Notes: a model not told the origin generated them from the sequence alone. 64,000 nucleotides of DNA from Marinicella meishanensis (GCF_019931145.1 NZ_JAIOUV010000004.1:124001-188000); one strand, 5' to 3'. Shown: positions 1-9,535, counted from the stretch's first letter. Numbers and translations: made by a program.

Positions 1-377
1 TGGTCGGCGATCCGCACGCCGATGGTTTTGCGTTTTTGCTGCTGCAGTTTTTTTGGCACCCGCCGGGTGGCCGGCAAAATAAAAGTATAGGCGCCGGGGG
101 TGTGTTCCTTGATCAAGCGAAATGCGATGTTGTCGACCAGCACGAAATCGGTCATCTGCGAAATGCTTTGACACATCATGGTGTAGTGATGCTGCGCATC
201 GATTTGTTTGATCAGGGCCACGATTTTGGGCGCTTTCATGTTGTCCATGCCCCAGCCAATGGCGTAGCCTGAATCGGTTGGATAAATGATCAACCCACCA
301 TTTCTCAAGGTGTCAATGGCGGCTTTGATGGAACGCGGTTGGGGGTTGTCGGGATGCACCCGCAGGATGTTGGCCAC
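1..377 (-). CDS. YciO/Sua5-YrdC family protein (partial, 3' end outside window)
   Basis: The first 125 codons of a minus-strand gene that runs off the window. The translation begins VANILRVHPDNPQPRSI and contains IIYPTDSGYAIGWGM near residue 35, the signature of the YrdC/Sua5 fold, and continues to a KKTIGVRIAD-like strand. Sua5/YrdC makes threonylcarbamoyl-AMP for tRNA t6A; the YciO branch is a related paralogue of unclear role, and this protein looks more like YciO. The GTG start at 377 has a strong Shine-Dalgarno (AGGAGG) that overlaps the stop of the asparaginase-domain gene upstream, so the two are translationally coupled. The coding strand is open to the window edge. Confidence 0.8.
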   Translation of the reverse strand, partial: MANILRVHPDNPQPRSIKAAIDTLRNGGLIIYPTDSGYAIGWGMDNMKAPKIVALIKQIDAQHHYTMMCQSISQMTDFVLVDNIAFRLIKEHTPGAYTFILPATRRVPKKLQQQKRKTIGVRIAD

Positions 378-378
378 G

Positions 379-864
379 TCACACCTCCTCGAAACGGTTG
401 GCTTGGCGGTTCTTGCGCACGTGCTCAGGATCCCACACCAAACCATTCATGATGACCCACACCCCTTGGGGCTGGGTTTGCACGGCGGCCACCGCACAAC
501 CGATGTTGAAGATGGCATCGGTGGCGTTGAATCGGGCGGGCGTCAGCGCCCCGGTCAAAACGATGGTTTTGCCCTCAATACCCTGCAGGTAGCGGGCGGT
601 CTCCACCATGGTGTCGGTGCCGTGGGTGATCAAAAAGTGGGCTTCATCTGATTTGACGATCACTTGTTTGATCAACTCCCGGTCTTCATCGGTGAGGTAG
701 ATCGAGTCTTTTTTCAACAATGGCACCACTTCGAAATCAAAACCCACGTGGTAGGTATTGAGCAATTCACCGATGATCGGTTTGCCGATTTGATAATCAC
801 TCAGATCATCAAAGTACAATTTATCAATGGTGCCACCGGTGGTGATGATTTTCAGATTTTTCAT
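379..864 (-). CDS. Stand-alone asparaginase N-terminal-domain protein
   Basis: A 161-residue protein with the asparaginase signatures TGGTIDK at residues 9-15 and THGTDTM near residue 80, followed by IVLTGA. These are the two catalytic threonine motifs of type I/II L-asparaginases. Full asparaginases are about 330 residues, so only the N-terminal, active-site-bearing domain is present; the C-terminal domain that completes the dimer is absent. Short proteins of this kind occur in gammaproteobacteria, so truncation by mutation is not required. The ORF ends in a proper stop that is fused to the ribosome-binding site of the downstream YciO-like gene. A -10-like TAAAAT lies about 30 nt before the ATG. 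Amidase activity is inferred only. Confidence 0.75.
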   Translation of the reverse strand: MKNLKIITTGGTIDKLYFDDLSDYQIGKPIIGELLNTYHVGFDFEVVPLLKKDSIYLTDEDRELIKQVIVKSDEAHFLITHGTDTMVETARYLQGIEGKTIVLTGALTPARFNATDAIFNIGCAVAAVQTQPQGVWVIMNGLVWDPEHVRKNRQANRFEEV

Positions 865-981
865 GCCATCATTTGGATTAATCAGAGAGGTATTTTAGCG
901 CTTTTCTGCCGCACATTGACAGCGATAAAGTGAGCTTCTTGAGGCAGCGGCAGTGGCGGTGTCGATTCCATGAATCTCTGC

Positions 982-1009
982 TTGGCAAATGCAAGCACTT
1001 TGATACAAT
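982..1009 (+). promoter_or_regulatory. Promoter of the 867-aa protein gene (leaderless type)
   Basis: TTGGCA at 982-987, a 16-nt spacer and TACAAT at 1004-1009 fit a sigma70 promoter. The -10 box ends six bases before the ATG at 1016, so transcription should start at or next to the A of the start codon. No Shine-Dalgarno is present. Confidence 0.55.
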
Positions 1010-1015
1010 GACTGC

Positions 1016-3619
1016 ATGAATCAGCTGATGGTTGGTTGGTGCCTGTTGATGTGGGCACTGACAGCCCACACACAATCAGAGACCGAATCCGCCCCAGCAC
1101 CTGAAATCGAGGTGTTGCAGTTGGCCGATGCCGAAGCCGTTGCCAATCACCTGCGGCTCGAATATGGGGTGGCCAAAGCAGTCTACCTGACCCGCTTGGC
1201 GCAACAACTGTCGCAATCTTTTGCCTCAACCGAGCAGTTGCAACAACAATGGCAACAAGCGCTGCAAACTGAAGTTGAAGAACCCCAAACCTTCACCCAC
1301 ATCAACACCCACGCCTTGATGGCCCAGTCCTTAATTCAATACACCAATGGCATGACTTTGAATCGTTGGCGGCAAATTGACCTGCCGGCGCCAGACCCGC
1401 AACAGCATACCGTGGACGCCCCGATCAGCCCCACCACATTCCAGGCTTGGTTGACGCTGAACCGCAGCTGGTCGAACATGTTGCAAGGCGACAAAGGCCC
1501 GCAAGTGGCCAAGTGGTTGCCTTGGATTGACTCACCAGCCGATGCCGAGACCGCTGTGCCCGAGGCCAGCGATGCCACCCCGGCAGACAGCGCCTATCCG
1601 CTCATTTTGGCCACCCTCAATCCGAATCAGCCGTTGAGCGTGGCTGATTACAACACCTTACTGGCCCAACCCCTGTCGTTCGACCCTTTGTCGGTGGCCC
1701 TGCTGCGGCAAGACTGGCACCGCGGACAGCAGCAATTGCTGGCTTTGGCCTATGATTGGATTGAACTGTACCAGTTGATTGAATTGAGTCCGGCCTTGAT
1801 GACCGCTGAAGAACAACAACAATTGGGCGCTTTGATCCAACAAACCGCGGCCTATTGGCAAGCCAACCAAAGCCAAGTCGATGGCTTGGACACCCAATTG
1901 TTTGCGGTGGTGAACACGCTGCTCACTGAATTGCCCAACAAGTTCAAAAACCCCGACCATTTCAATCTCAGCCTGAACCAACAACTGTTCAGTCTGTTAA
2001 CCCACATCAACAACCCAGCGGTGTATTTTGACCACCCCTTGCGGGATGACATACAGCAAAACCTGGAAGTCTGCTTGAACCTCAGTGTGCAGCAGAAACC
2101 GGAACCACCCCTGCCGATTGGCAGCAACCAATACGAGAGCTGTTTTCAGGAATTCATGCGCTGGGGCACCGAGCTGGCCAGCAGTGGCAATTTGTCCGGC
2201 AACATGATTCGACTGGACAACAGCAACAGCATCAACCGCGCCTTGGAATTGCCTTCGGTGCAAATCATCAACAACCTGACCATGCAAGCGGCGGGTGAAG
2301 TGGGTTGTCAGCAACAACTTTCGACCAAGGGCAACGCCGTTGAGTGGGCCCTGGCGGCCGCAACCATGGCCTGGTTCCATGACCGCTGGCCCGGCTTGAT
2401 GGCTGCTGATGACAGCCGCAACGACATCAGCAATTTGCTGATGGCTGGCTTGAGCTTATATCAATACCCAGAATGCGTGCAACAAGCCCAACCATTGGCC
2501 GCTCAATTCACTTTATTGCAGTCAAAATGGGAGCGCTTAAAACAAGAAATCGTCACCCACGTCAACCAATACACCGAAACCGAATTGAAGCCCGGCAGTG
2601 ATGTGGACCTGTTTCAATCGATCGAACAAAAAACCAAATACATCCCCGAGAACTTGGTCATCGAACCCTGTGCGGTGACCCAGGCATGTGGTGCCTATGT
2701 GGTGCTGGAACCCAGCACAGAACTGTTGAACCTGTTTCCCAACCACCTCAAATTGGCCGAACAATTTGGCCTGGGGTCGTTGGAAATTTGTTACGACCAG
2801 GTTGAGTGGCAGCAGCGCAAAACCTCGCCAACCCACCTGGAAAACAACAAAATCGCCAACTTTGAAGGCCAGCTGTATCTGCAATTGAATGGCCGCTTCA
2901 ATGACCAAACGGTGTTCACCAAGCCGTTGCTGAGTGAACAGCGTCATATTTACTTGTTCGGCGAAAACAACCAAGAAACCCTGGACATGGCCTGCCCCAT
3001 CAGTTTGATCGGGAAGCAGATCAACACCAGCTTGGACCGAGGCACCTATGGCCTCTTTCCCAATCGACTGACCTTCCTCACGGCGCAAAAAATAGACATC
3101 AATGCGGTGATTCGCAGCAATTGGACTGATTGGCAAACCCTGATAAGCCAAGAACCCGGCGGCTTCAGTTTTTACGATGAAATGAATGGCATGCGGGCCA
3201 CGGTCAACGACGCCCTGCTGGGCCACGTCAACGACCTGCAACAACAGATTTATCGGAAATTGATTGCCAACAACTTTTCTCGCACCAATGATTCGGCGCT
3301 GTCCAAAGCGGCCTTTGATTTCCTCACCCACCGCCAGTTGTTGTCGCACATGGCCACTGGCTTGTATCCGCAACAATATGCCGCTTCCAGCGCCCTGCGA
3401 CAAGCCCTCAGTGGCGACCAACGGCTGGTTGACATGGGCTTCTTCCGGCAAGCTTACCAACAGCAAACCCATGTGGTTGAAATGATGCAACAAGCCGACG
3501 CCAGTTTTACCAGCCATCAAGACAGTTGGCAAACCAACAGCGACGATGCCCATTGGGCGCAAGACACTTTGTTGCAATTACAGCAGGTGTTGCAATTCTC
3601 AGACCATCGGCAACCTTAA
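1016..3619 (+). CDS. Large secreted protein of unknown function
   Basis: An 867-residue protein that I do not recognise. It opens with a hydrophobic stretch (MVGWCLLMWALTAHTQS) that looks like a cleavable signal peptide, so it is probably periplasmic or exported. The rest is soluble, rich in Gln, Asn and Leu, with several Cys, and no repeats or transmembrane segments are obvious. Codon use matches the neighbours. The start is fixed by a promoter whose -10 lies six bases upstream, predicting a leaderless message. It converges with the M48 protease gene, whose stop is only 5 bp away on the other strand; no terminator is visible between them. A long antisense ORF inside it is a shadow. Confidence 0.8.
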   Translation: MNQLMVGWCLLMWALTAHTQSETESAPAPEIEVLQLADAEAVANHLRLEYGVAKAVYLTRLAQQLSQSFASTEQLQQQWQQALQTEVEEPQTFTHINTHALMAQSLIQYTNGMTLNRWRQIDLPAPDPQQHTVDAPISPTTFQAWLTLNRSWSNMLQGDKGPQVAKWLPWIDSPADAETAVPEASDATPADSAYPLILATLNPNQPLSVADYNTLLAQPLSFDPLSVALLRQDWHRGQQQLLALAYDWIELYQLIELSPALMTAEEQQQLGALIQQTAAYWQANQSQVDGLDTQLFAVVNTLLTELPNKFKNPDHFNLSLNQQLFSLLTHINNPAVYFDHPLRDDIQQNLEVCLNLSVQQKPEPPLPIGSNQYESCFQEFMRWGTELASSGNLSGNMIRLDNSNSINRALELPSVQIINNLTMQAAGEVGCQQQLSTKGNAVEWALAAATMAWFHDRWPGLMAADDSRNDISNLLMAGLSLYQYPECVQQAQPLAAQFTLLQSKWERLKQEIVTHVNQYTETELKPGSDVDLFQSIEQKTKYIPENLVIEPCAVTQACGAYVVLEPSTELLNLFPNHLKLAEQFGLGSLEICYDQVEWQQRKTSPTHLENNKIANFEGQLYLQLNGRFNDQTVFTKPLLSEQRHIYLFGENNQETLDMACPISLIGKQINTSLDRGTYGLFPNRLTFLTAQKIDINAVIRSNWTDWQTLISQEPGGFSFYDEMNGMRATVNDALLGHVNDLQQQIYRKLIANNFSRTNDSALSKAAFDFLTHRQLLSHMATGLYPQQYAASSALRQALSGDQRLVDMGFFRQAYQQQTHVVEMMQQADASFTSHQDSWQTNSDDAHWAQDTLLQLQQVLQFSDHRQP

Positions 3620-3624
3620 GCCAT

Positions 3625-4428
3625 TCAGCGGCCGCACTGTGGATTCAAGCCCTTGGCTTTGGCCTCGGCTTCATAACTCAAGGCTTTGTTCATGAATTTT
3701 TGCAGTTTGAGGATGCGGTTCTCTGGTTCTGGGTGGGTTGATAAAAATTCTGGTGGTCGTTGGCCACTGGAAGCGGCATCCATGTTTTGCCACAACTGAA
3801 TGCTTTCGGTCGGGTCAAAACCGGCTCGGGCCATGAAATGCAAACCATGGCGGTCGGCCTCTTTCTCGTGGTTGCGATTGAACGGCAACATCACCCCCAC
3901 CTGCGCCCCCAAGCCCAAACTGGCCAACAACATCTGCCGTTCCCGGGAACCTTCGACGTGCTGCCGACTGACCATGTCGGCCACTTGTAAGCCCGCTTGC
4001 GCCAGCAACTGTGCCGACACCCGCTGATCCCCGTGCCGCCACAACACATGGGCGATCTCGTGACCAATCACGGTGGCCAGTTGGGATTGATTTTGGGCCA
4101 CGTTCAATAAGCCCGTGTGCACCCCAATTTTGCCGCCAGGCAAGGCAAAAGCATTGGCAGAGTCGTCTTCAAACACCACCACTTCCCAGGGCATTTGGCG
4201 CCATTCGTCTGGCAAGGCATTGATGATCGCATAAGACACGCATTCCACATAGTCCACCTGCCGGCTGTTGCTGGTGACGGTCTGTTGGCTTTTCATTTGT
4301 TGAAAGGTGGCGGCACCCATTTGGCTCATTTGTTGAGGGCTGACCAAGATCAGGCGCCTGTCACCACTGGGGGTGGTGGCACAAGCGCTCAGCAAGGCCA
4401 AGACCAGCATCGGTGCAATCATTCTCAT
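3625..4428 (-). CDS. M48 family metalloprotease, lipoprotein
   Basis: A 267-residue protein starting with a lipoprotein signal peptide whose lipobox is LLSAC (Cys at about residue 16). The zinc motif HEIAH sits near residue 145 (VIGHEIAHVLWRHG), and the downstream glutamate is provided by EKEADRHGL, as in M48 peptidases. It resembles the LoiP/YcaL type of outer-membrane quality-control proteases rather than the longer TPR-bearing BepA. A GGGAGA ribosome-binding site precedes the ATG. It is transcribed towards the large secreted protein gene, and its own upstream neighbour on the same strand is a small membrane protein. Role in envelope protein turnover is inferred from family. Confidence 0.88.
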   Translation of the reverse strand: MRMIAPMLVLALLSACATTPSGDRRLILVSPQQMSQMGAATFQQMKSQQTVTSNSRQVDYVECVSYAIINALPDEWRQMPWEVVVFEDDSANAFALPGGKIGVHTGLLNVAQNQSQLATVIGHEIAHVLWRHGDQRVSAQLLAQAGLQVADMVSRQHVEGSRERQMLLASLGLGAQVGVMLPFNRNHEKEADRHGLHFMARAGFDPTESIQLWQNMDAASSGQRPPEFLSTHPEPENRILKLQKFMNKALSYEAEAKAKGLNPQCGR

Positions 4429-4512
4429 GTCGTCTCCCGGTTATTTGATTGCTTTCAGTTTAACCAATTCACGGCAAGAGTGAATGAAAATCAGTGTAAA
4501 AAGTCATTCACT

Positions 4513-4833
4513 TCACAACAACACCCAAGCTGCCAAGGCAAATCCCAACACAAACAACACCCCGTAAATCACTTTGGCCAGGCGATAACGGGCCACCAGC
4601 ACCGGGTCTGCCAGCGGTTTGGCTCGGTGGTGCAGCCAAACCACTTCCAACAGGATCACGAACACAAACAACATGATGAACACCACCGCAAACACACTGA
4701 GGGCCTGGGCCCAGGGATCATCACCCAAGAATTGGCTGATCACCGCCAGGCCATTGGCCAGGATGATGGCGGTGATCAGAGCGATGCGCAAAGGGGTGAA
4801 GACGACATGATCGGTGTGGCTGCTGGGGTTCAT
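4513..4833 (-). CDS. Small integral membrane protein, three TM segments
   Basis: About 106 residues, beginning MNPSSHTDHVV; an upstream in-frame ATG would add nine residues but overlaps the -10 box. Three hydrophobic helices are visible, near residues 17-35 (TPLRIALITAIILANGLAV), 47-70 (FAVVFIMLFVFVILLEVVW) and 88-105. The family is not recognised. An extended -10 (TGC then TATAAT, at 4859-4867 on the minus strand) lies about 25 nt upstream. It lies between the M48 protease and the divergent TonB-C/Sel1 gene, with no sign of an operon. The function is unknown. Confidence 0.65.
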   Translation of the reverse strand: MNPSSHTDHVVFTPLRIALITAIILANGLAVISQFLGDDPWAQALSVFAVVFIMLFVFVILLEVVWLHHRAKPLADPVLVARYRLAKVIYGVLFVLGFALAAWVLL

Positions 4834-4953
4834 GGGCAATGCATGTTGTAAAAGGGGCATTATAGCAAGCCGCTGTGAAAGCGGTGAGGCGGTGGCATAA
4901 TATTCTGAAGTTTGCTATCATGATTCGCAGTTTTTTTAACAAGGAAATTATCC

Positions 4954-6300
4954 ATGAAAAAACACGTCTTACTGCTCTCATTGTTGTTTGCCAACCTGGC
5001 GACGGCCGATTTTGATCAAGCCATGCAATGGTATGAAGAACAATCCTACGATCAGGCTTACGCTGAATTCACCCGCTTGGCCCACATTGGCAACCACCGC
5101 GCGCAATACAATTTGGCGGTGATGTACCTACACGGTCAGCATGTGGATACAGATCTGGTCCAAGCTTATGCATGGGCCAGCCTGGCACAAGACCCTGAAC
5201 ACCCTGAGTTCAAACCCATCATCAACACCTTAACAGCCCAGTTATCTGCCACTGAACTGCAAGCCGCCGAGCAAGCAAGCAATGCCTTGTCATCGCAGTA
5301 TGGCCCAGCCGCCATTGCGCAAAAATGGGCACCGATTGAGCAACAACAAACCACTGACAAAACCGACCAGACAAGCACTTTTGACCTGAAAATAGTTGCC
5401 CGCAAACCGCCGCGCTACCCCAATGCCGCCCTACTCAACCGGGTCCAAGGCTGGGTCACGGTGGGTTTTTATGTGCACCCCGATGGCACCGTCAGACAAC
5501 CCCACGTGATTGACGCCTACCCGCCAGAGGTGTTTGATAAAGCCACCCTGGATGTCGTCCAACAGTTTAAATTTTCTTTGAATTTCAAGCCTGACGCCGA
5601 GTCCAGACCGGTTTTTGCCCGGCAAACCATTGAATACAGTTTGGAGAACTTGACCAACCGAAGTGAATTGCGGCGCTTGTATGAGAACCGCTTACAAAAA
5701 CTGAAAACCCAAGCCCAGGCAGGCTCTGCCCAAGCCCAGTATTTGTTTGCCATGGCCGCCAGTTCAAATTTGATGAATGAAACAGCCAAAATCAGTCGCT
5801 TCGAAGTCAATGACTGGTTGTTCAAAGCCGCCACCAATGGCCATGCCAAGGCCCAATATTTGTTGGGCAGAAACATGCTGTGCGGCGCAGGCACCGCAAT
5901 CGACCGCAACAAAGCCAGCAATTGGGTGGTTTTGGCGGCCGAACAAGGTCATGCCGGAGCCGCTCGCTTGGCTTATGATCTGTTCCGCCATGACAGCCAC
6001 CTCAATCAAACCGGGCAGCCTGCTGAATACTGGCTCAAACAAGCCGCCCTGGATGGCGATGCCAATGCCCAGATTGCTTACGCCAGCCACTTGGTCGAAC
6101 AAGAGCCACGCTCAACTGAGGACATCGAATTGGCCCGGCAATTGCTCGAGGACCACGAAGGCCAACGCAAACCTTCGGTGAACTGGTACCAAACATCCGC
6201 CTTGGTTTACCAAGCCGCTGGCGAACCGAAAAAAGCCCAAAAACACCAAAAGAAAGCCAACAAACTGGCCAAAAAACTGGGCTGGGACTTGAGCCTGTAA
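4954..6300 (+). CDS. Periplasmic protein with TonB C-terminal domain and Sel1 repeats
   Basis: 448 residues. An N-terminal cleavable-looking signal peptide (MKKHVLLLSLLFANLATA) is followed by a Sel1/TPR-like unit (AYAEFTRLAHIGNHRAQYNL, about residues 28-60). A TonB C-terminal domain (PPRYPNAALLNRVQGWVTV, about 150-235) comes next, then more Sel1 repeats (KAATNGHAKAQYLLGRNMLC, about 290-400) and a Lys-rich tail. TonB C-domains contact TonB boxes of outer-membrane receptors, but classical TonB keeps an uncleaved membrane anchor for ExbB/D; here only a signal peptide is seen. It may instead be a periplasmic adaptor. An AAGGAAA ribosome-binding site precedes the ATG. Confidence 0.8.
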   Translation: MKKHVLLLSLLFANLATADFDQAMQWYEEQSYDQAYAEFTRLAHIGNHRAQYNLAVMYLHGQHVDTDLVQAYAWASLAQDPEHPEFKPIINTLTAQLSATELQAAEQASNALSSQYGPAAIAQKWAPIEQQQTTDKTDQTSTFDLKIVARKPPRYPNAALLNRVQGWVTVGFYVHPDGTVRQPHVIDAYPPEVFDKATLDVVQQFKFSLNFKPDAESRPVFARQTIEYSLENLTNRSELRRLYENRLQKLKTQAQAGSAQAQYLFAMAASSNLMNETAKISRFEVNDWLFKAATNGHAKAQYLLGRNMLCGAGTAIDRNKASNWVVLAAEQGHAGAARLAYDLFRHDSHLNQTGQPAEYWLKQAALDGDANAQIAYASHLVEQEPRSTEDIELARQLLEDHEGQRKPSVNWYQTSALVYQAAGEPKKAQKHQKKANKLAKKLGWDLSL

Positions 6301-6446
6301 AACCGCCCACAGAATGACCTGACAACCAGGTGACAGCCGACATGCGGGCGCTGTCAGGTCACCAAGTCACCCGCAAGTCACATGACAGTCGTAACATTTT
6401 GCGGCATAATAAGGATAATGGTTATCAATGAACAACGAATGACACC

Positions 6447-6941
6447 ATGATCGTTAAAAAACTCAGGCTACAACGCAGCTGGTCACAAGAACAATTGGCT
6501 GAATACAGTGGACTCAGCATCCGCACCATTCAACGCATTGAAAAAGGCAAACCAGCCCAAATGGAATCGTTTCAATCGATCGCGGCCGTATTCGAAGTGA
6601 ATGTTGAAGATTTACAACCGGAGATAGCCATGCAACAAAATCAGCAACCACCAGCCGACCAAAAGGCCCCATTGATCACCGACGAAGAAACCGAAGCCAT
6701 GGAATATGTGCAGGGCTTGAAAAGTTTCTATGTGCATGCCATGGTGTTTGTGGTGATCAACACCTTCATCTTGTTGGTCAACTTACTGACCAGCCCGGGC
6801 AATCTGTGGTTTTTCTGGGCCACCCTGGGATGGGGTCTGGGCCTCGCCATGCATGCCATGGTCACCTTTGATTGGTTGGGCCGCTTTGACAGCGAATGGG
6901 AAAAGAAACAAATCGAAAAACGCCTGGGGCGCAAACTTTGA
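6447..6941 (+). CDS. XRE-family HTH protein with C-terminal 2TM domain
   Basis: 164 residues. Residues 1-55 form an XRE helix-turn-helix (RSWSQEQLAEYSGLSIRTIQ, with RIEKGKPA after it). A Gln/Pro-rich linker follows. Residues about 90-160 form the '2TM' domain, with two membrane helices (FYVHAMVFVVINTFILLV and LWFFWATLGWGLGLAMHAM) and the conserved tail FDSEWEKKQIEKRL. Proteins of this layout are membrane-tethered regulators, possibly autoregulatory; the target is unknown. It stands alone and ends at a bidirectional terminator shared with pnp. Confidence 0.85.
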   Translation: MIVKKLRLQRSWSQEQLAEYSGLSIRTIQRIEKGKPAQMESFQSIAAVFEVNVEDLQPEIAMQQNQQPPADQKAPLITDEETEAMEYVQGLKSFYVHAMVFVVINTFILLVNLLTSPGNLWFFWATLGWGLGLAMHAMVTFDWLGRFDSEWEKKQIEKRLGRKL

Positions 6942-6978
6942 GACTTTGTGTTTCTGATCCAACTGGCGCTTGCAGCCA

Positions 6979-7010
6979 CAAAAAAAACCCGCCAATCGGC
7001 GGGTTTTTTG
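6979..7010. terminator. Bidirectional rho-independent terminator
   Basis: CCCGCC-AATC-GGCGGG flanked by an A-run (6980-6987) and a T-run (7004-7009). It lies between the convergent XRE-2TM and pnp genes and can terminate both. Confidence 0.9.
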
Positions 7011-7048
7011 ATCGCTTGAATTCACTTCAAGTCTTTTTCTGATCAGCC

Positions 7049-9148
7049 TTATTCAGGCTTGGGTTCCAGGGCTTTCATGGACAAACGCACACGGCCTTGT
7101 TTGTCAACTTCCAGCACTTTCACTTTGACCACTTCACCTTCTTTGATTTTGTCGGTGACCTTGGCCACGCGCTCATGACAAATCTCAGAAATGTGCACCA
7201 TGCCGTCTTGACCCGGTAACAGGTTGACAAAGGCGCCAAAATCCATGATTTTCACCACTTTGCCTTCGTAGGTGGCACCCACTTCAACTTCAGCGGTCAA
7301 ATCTTCGATGCGTTTCTTGGCCAAGTCGCTGTCTTCCTGGTTCACCGCCGCAATGGTCACGGTGCCATCGTCGTTGATGTCGATGGTGGTATTGGTTTCT
7401 TCGGTCAAGGCACGGATGGTGGCGCCGCCTTTACCGATGATGTCACGGATCTTGTCTGGGTTGACCTTGATGGTCTCCAAACGCGGGGCATAAGCCGACA
7501 TCTCAGCGCGTGGCTCTGAAATCACTTTGTTCATTTCACCCAAGATGAATTGGCGGCCAGCGGTTGCTTGACGCAAGGCAATTTCCATGATTTCACGGGT
7601 GATGCCTTGGATTTTGATGTCCATTTGCAAAGCGGTGATGGCACCTTCGGTACCGGCCACTTTGAAGTCCATGTCACCCAAATGATCTTCGTCACCCAGG
7701 ATGTCAGACAACACGGCAAAATCATCGCCTTCTTTGATCAACCCCATGGCGATACCGGCCACCGGCTCTTTTAATGGGATACCGGCGTCCATCATCGACA
7801 AGGACGAACCACAGACCGAAGCCATTGAGCTCGAACCATTGGATTCGGTGATTTCAGACACGATGCGTTTCACATATGGAAATTCTTCTTCATTCGGCAC
7901 CACCGCCATCAAGCCCCGTTTGGCCAAACGGCCATGGCCGATTTCACGGCGTTTGGGACCACTCATGAAACCGGCTTCACCGACACAGAATGGTGGGAAG
8001 TTGTAGTGGAACATGAAATCGTCTTTGCTCTCACCTTCGATGCCGTCGATCAATTGGGCATCACGACCGGTGCCCAAAGTGGTGGCCACGATGGCTTGGG
8101 TTTCACCGCGGGTGAACAAGGCCGAACCATGGACCCGTGGCAAAATGCCCACTTCCACCGAAATGGGACGCACTTGGGTCGGATCCCGACCGTCGATGCG
8201 GGGTGCACCCGAAATGATTTTTTGACGCACGTGGTCTTTTTCCAGCTTGCCGATCAGTTCCGCCACTTCTTTGGGGTTGTGCTCAGGCTCATCTTGTCCT
8301 TCGGGACAAAAATGAGCCATGACTTTGCTGCGCATGGCATCCAAGGCCGCATAGCGGTCTTCTTTGACTTGGTTGGCAAAAGCCGCTTCGATGTCAGCAC
8401 CAAATTCTTTTTGGATGGCATCCAACAGGCTGTCATTGGTCGGTGCCACTTCCCAGTCCCAAGCCGGTTTACCGTGCTCGGCGGCGAATTCTTTGATCGC
8501 TTCAATCACCACTTGCATTTGCTCATGACCGTAGTTCACCGCACCCAGCATCACGTCTTCGCTCAGCAGGTCGGCTTCCGATTCCACCATCAACACGGCT
8601 TGATCGGTACCCGCCACCACCAAATCCAATTTGGAGGTTTCCAGTTCTTCCAGTGAAGGGTTCAACAAGTACTCACCGTCTTGGTAACCAATGCGGGCCG
8701 CGCCAATCGGGCCAGCAAACGGGATGCCAGACAGCGCCAAAGCCGCAGACGCACCGATCATGGCGGGCACATCGGCATCGATGTCTTTGCTGAAAGACAT
8801 CACTTGGGCAATCACTTGCACTTCATTCTTGAAACCTTTGGGGAACAAAGGTCTGATCGGGCGATCGATCAAACGACAAATCAAGACTTCCTTTTCAGTG
8901 GGTCGGCCTTCGCGTTTGAAAAAGCCGCCAGGAATGGCCCCGGCCGCGTAGAATTTTTCTTGATAATTCACGGTCAAGGGGAAGAAGCTGGCATCCGGGT
9001 TGGCTTCTTTCTTGCCGACCACGGTCACCAACAACATGGTGTCGCCCATGGATACTTTCACTGCACCGGTGGCTTGGCGGGCGATTTGTCCCGTTTCCAG
9101 AGTCACGGTGTGCTTGCCGTATTGAAATTGTTTTACTTGTTTATTCAC
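7049..9148 (-). CDS. pnp: Polynucleotide phosphorylase
   Basis: 699 residues, a normal length for PNPase. Two RNase PH domains are present; the second carries the catalytic aspartates in [18 protein letters not shown]. After them come a KH domain ([16 protein letters not shown], about residues 555-575) and an S1 domain ([20 protein letters not shown], about 625-660). It is a 3'-5' phosphorolytic exoribonuclease of the RNA degradosome. It lies downstream of rpsO, as in Escherichia coli, separated by a terminator and a second hairpin in its leader. PNPase is commonly autoregulated through such a leader hairpin; that is inferred here. Confidence 0.98.
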   Translation of the reverse strand: MNKQVKQFQYGKHTVTLETGQIARQATGAVKVSMGDTMLLVTVVGKKEANPDASFFPLTVNYQEKFYAAGAIPGGFFKREGRPTEKEVLICRLIDRPIRPLFPKGFKNEVQVIAQVMSFSKDIDADVPAMIGASAALALSGIPFAGPIGAARIGYQDGEYLLNPSLEELETSKLDLVVAGTDQAVLMVESEADLLSEDVMLGAVNYGHEQMQVVIEAIKEFAAEHGKPAWDWEVAPTNDSLLDAIQKEFGADIEAAFANQVKEDRYAALDAMRSKVMAHFCPEGQDEPEHNPKEVAELIGKLEKDHVRQKIISGAPRIDGRDPTQVRPISVEVGILPRVHGSALFTRGETQAIVATTLGTGRDAQLIDGIEGESKDDFMFHYNFPPFCVGEAGFMSGPKRREIGHGRLAKRGLMAVVPNEEEFPYVKRIVSEITESNGSSSMASVCGSSLSMMDAGIPLKEPVAGIAMGLIKEGDDFAVLSDILGDEDHLGDMDFKVAGTEGAITALQMDIKIQGITREIMEIALRQATAGRQFILGEMNKVISEPRAEMSAYAPRLETIKVNPDKIRDIIGKGGATIRALTEETNTTIDINDDGTVTIAAVNQEDSDLAKKRIEDLTAEVEVGATYEGKVVKIMDFGAFVNLLPGQDGMVHISEICHERVAKVTDKIKEGEVVKVKVLEVDKQGRVRLSMKALEPKPE

Positions 9149-9198
9149 TGATTATTTTCCTGACCTTTGATGGGTCTGTTATTTTCTCTGCTTTCCGA

Positions 9199-9223
9199 CT
9201 GCCTGTTCCCTATGAGCAGGCAG
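9199..9223 (-). promoter_or_regulatory. Hairpin in pnp leader, possible RNase III/PNPase autoregulatory site
   Basis: A perfect 7-bp stem (CTGCCTG/CAGGCAG) with an 11-nt loop lies between the rpsO terminator and pnp. In E. coli the equivalent leader hairpin is cut by RNase III and mediates pnp autoregulation. Function here is inferred from position only. Confidence 0.35.
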
Positions 9224-9224
9224 G

Positions 9225-9252
9225 TAAAAAAAAACCCGCGGATGCGGGTTTT
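9225..9252 (-). terminator. Rho-independent terminator after rpsO
   Basis: Stem CCCGC/GCGGG with a GGAT loop, followed on the minus strand by a run of nine T. It is about 15 nt beyond the rpsO stop and should attenuate readthrough into pnp. Confidence 0.85.
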
Positions 9253-9268
9253 CTTTTGACTGACGTCA

Positions 9269-9535
9269 TTATCTTCGTAAGCCCAAACGTTGGATCAGGT
9301 TTTGATACCGATCGGCGTCTTTGCGCTTGGTGTAGGCCAACAATTTACGACGCTGGTTGATCAATTTGATCAAACCGCGGCGCGAATGCTTGTCTTTTTT
9401 ATGGGTTTTGAAGTGCTCAGTCAAGTTGCTGATGCGGGCAGTCAATAAAGCCACTTGCACTTCTGGAGAACCGGTGTCATTTTCACTGGTTTTGTATTCT
9501 TTGATGATTTCTTGTCTTTGTTCAACTGTAATCAT
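9269..9535 (-). CDS. rpsO: 30S ribosomal protein S15
   Basis: 88 residues, the usual length of uS15, with the conserved core [15 protein letters not shown], the [11 protein letters not shown] loop that binds 16S rRNA helix 22, and the C-terminal [12 protein letters not shown]. It lies immediately upstream of pnp, as in most gammaproteobacteria. A good promoter is present about 95 nt upstream, leaving a leader that could carry S15 autoregulation; I could not confirm a pseudoknot. Confidence 0.98.
   Translation of the reverse strand: MITVEQRQEIIKEYKTSENDTGSPEVQVALLTARISNLTEHFKTHKKDKHSRRGLIKLINQRRKLLAYTKRKDADRYQNLIQRLGLRR

Noticed and set aside
2537-3577. 346-codon open frame antisense to the 867-aa protein
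   Set aside because: It mirrors the real gene, has no ribosome-binding site or family features, and the opposite strand has a signal peptide and promoter.
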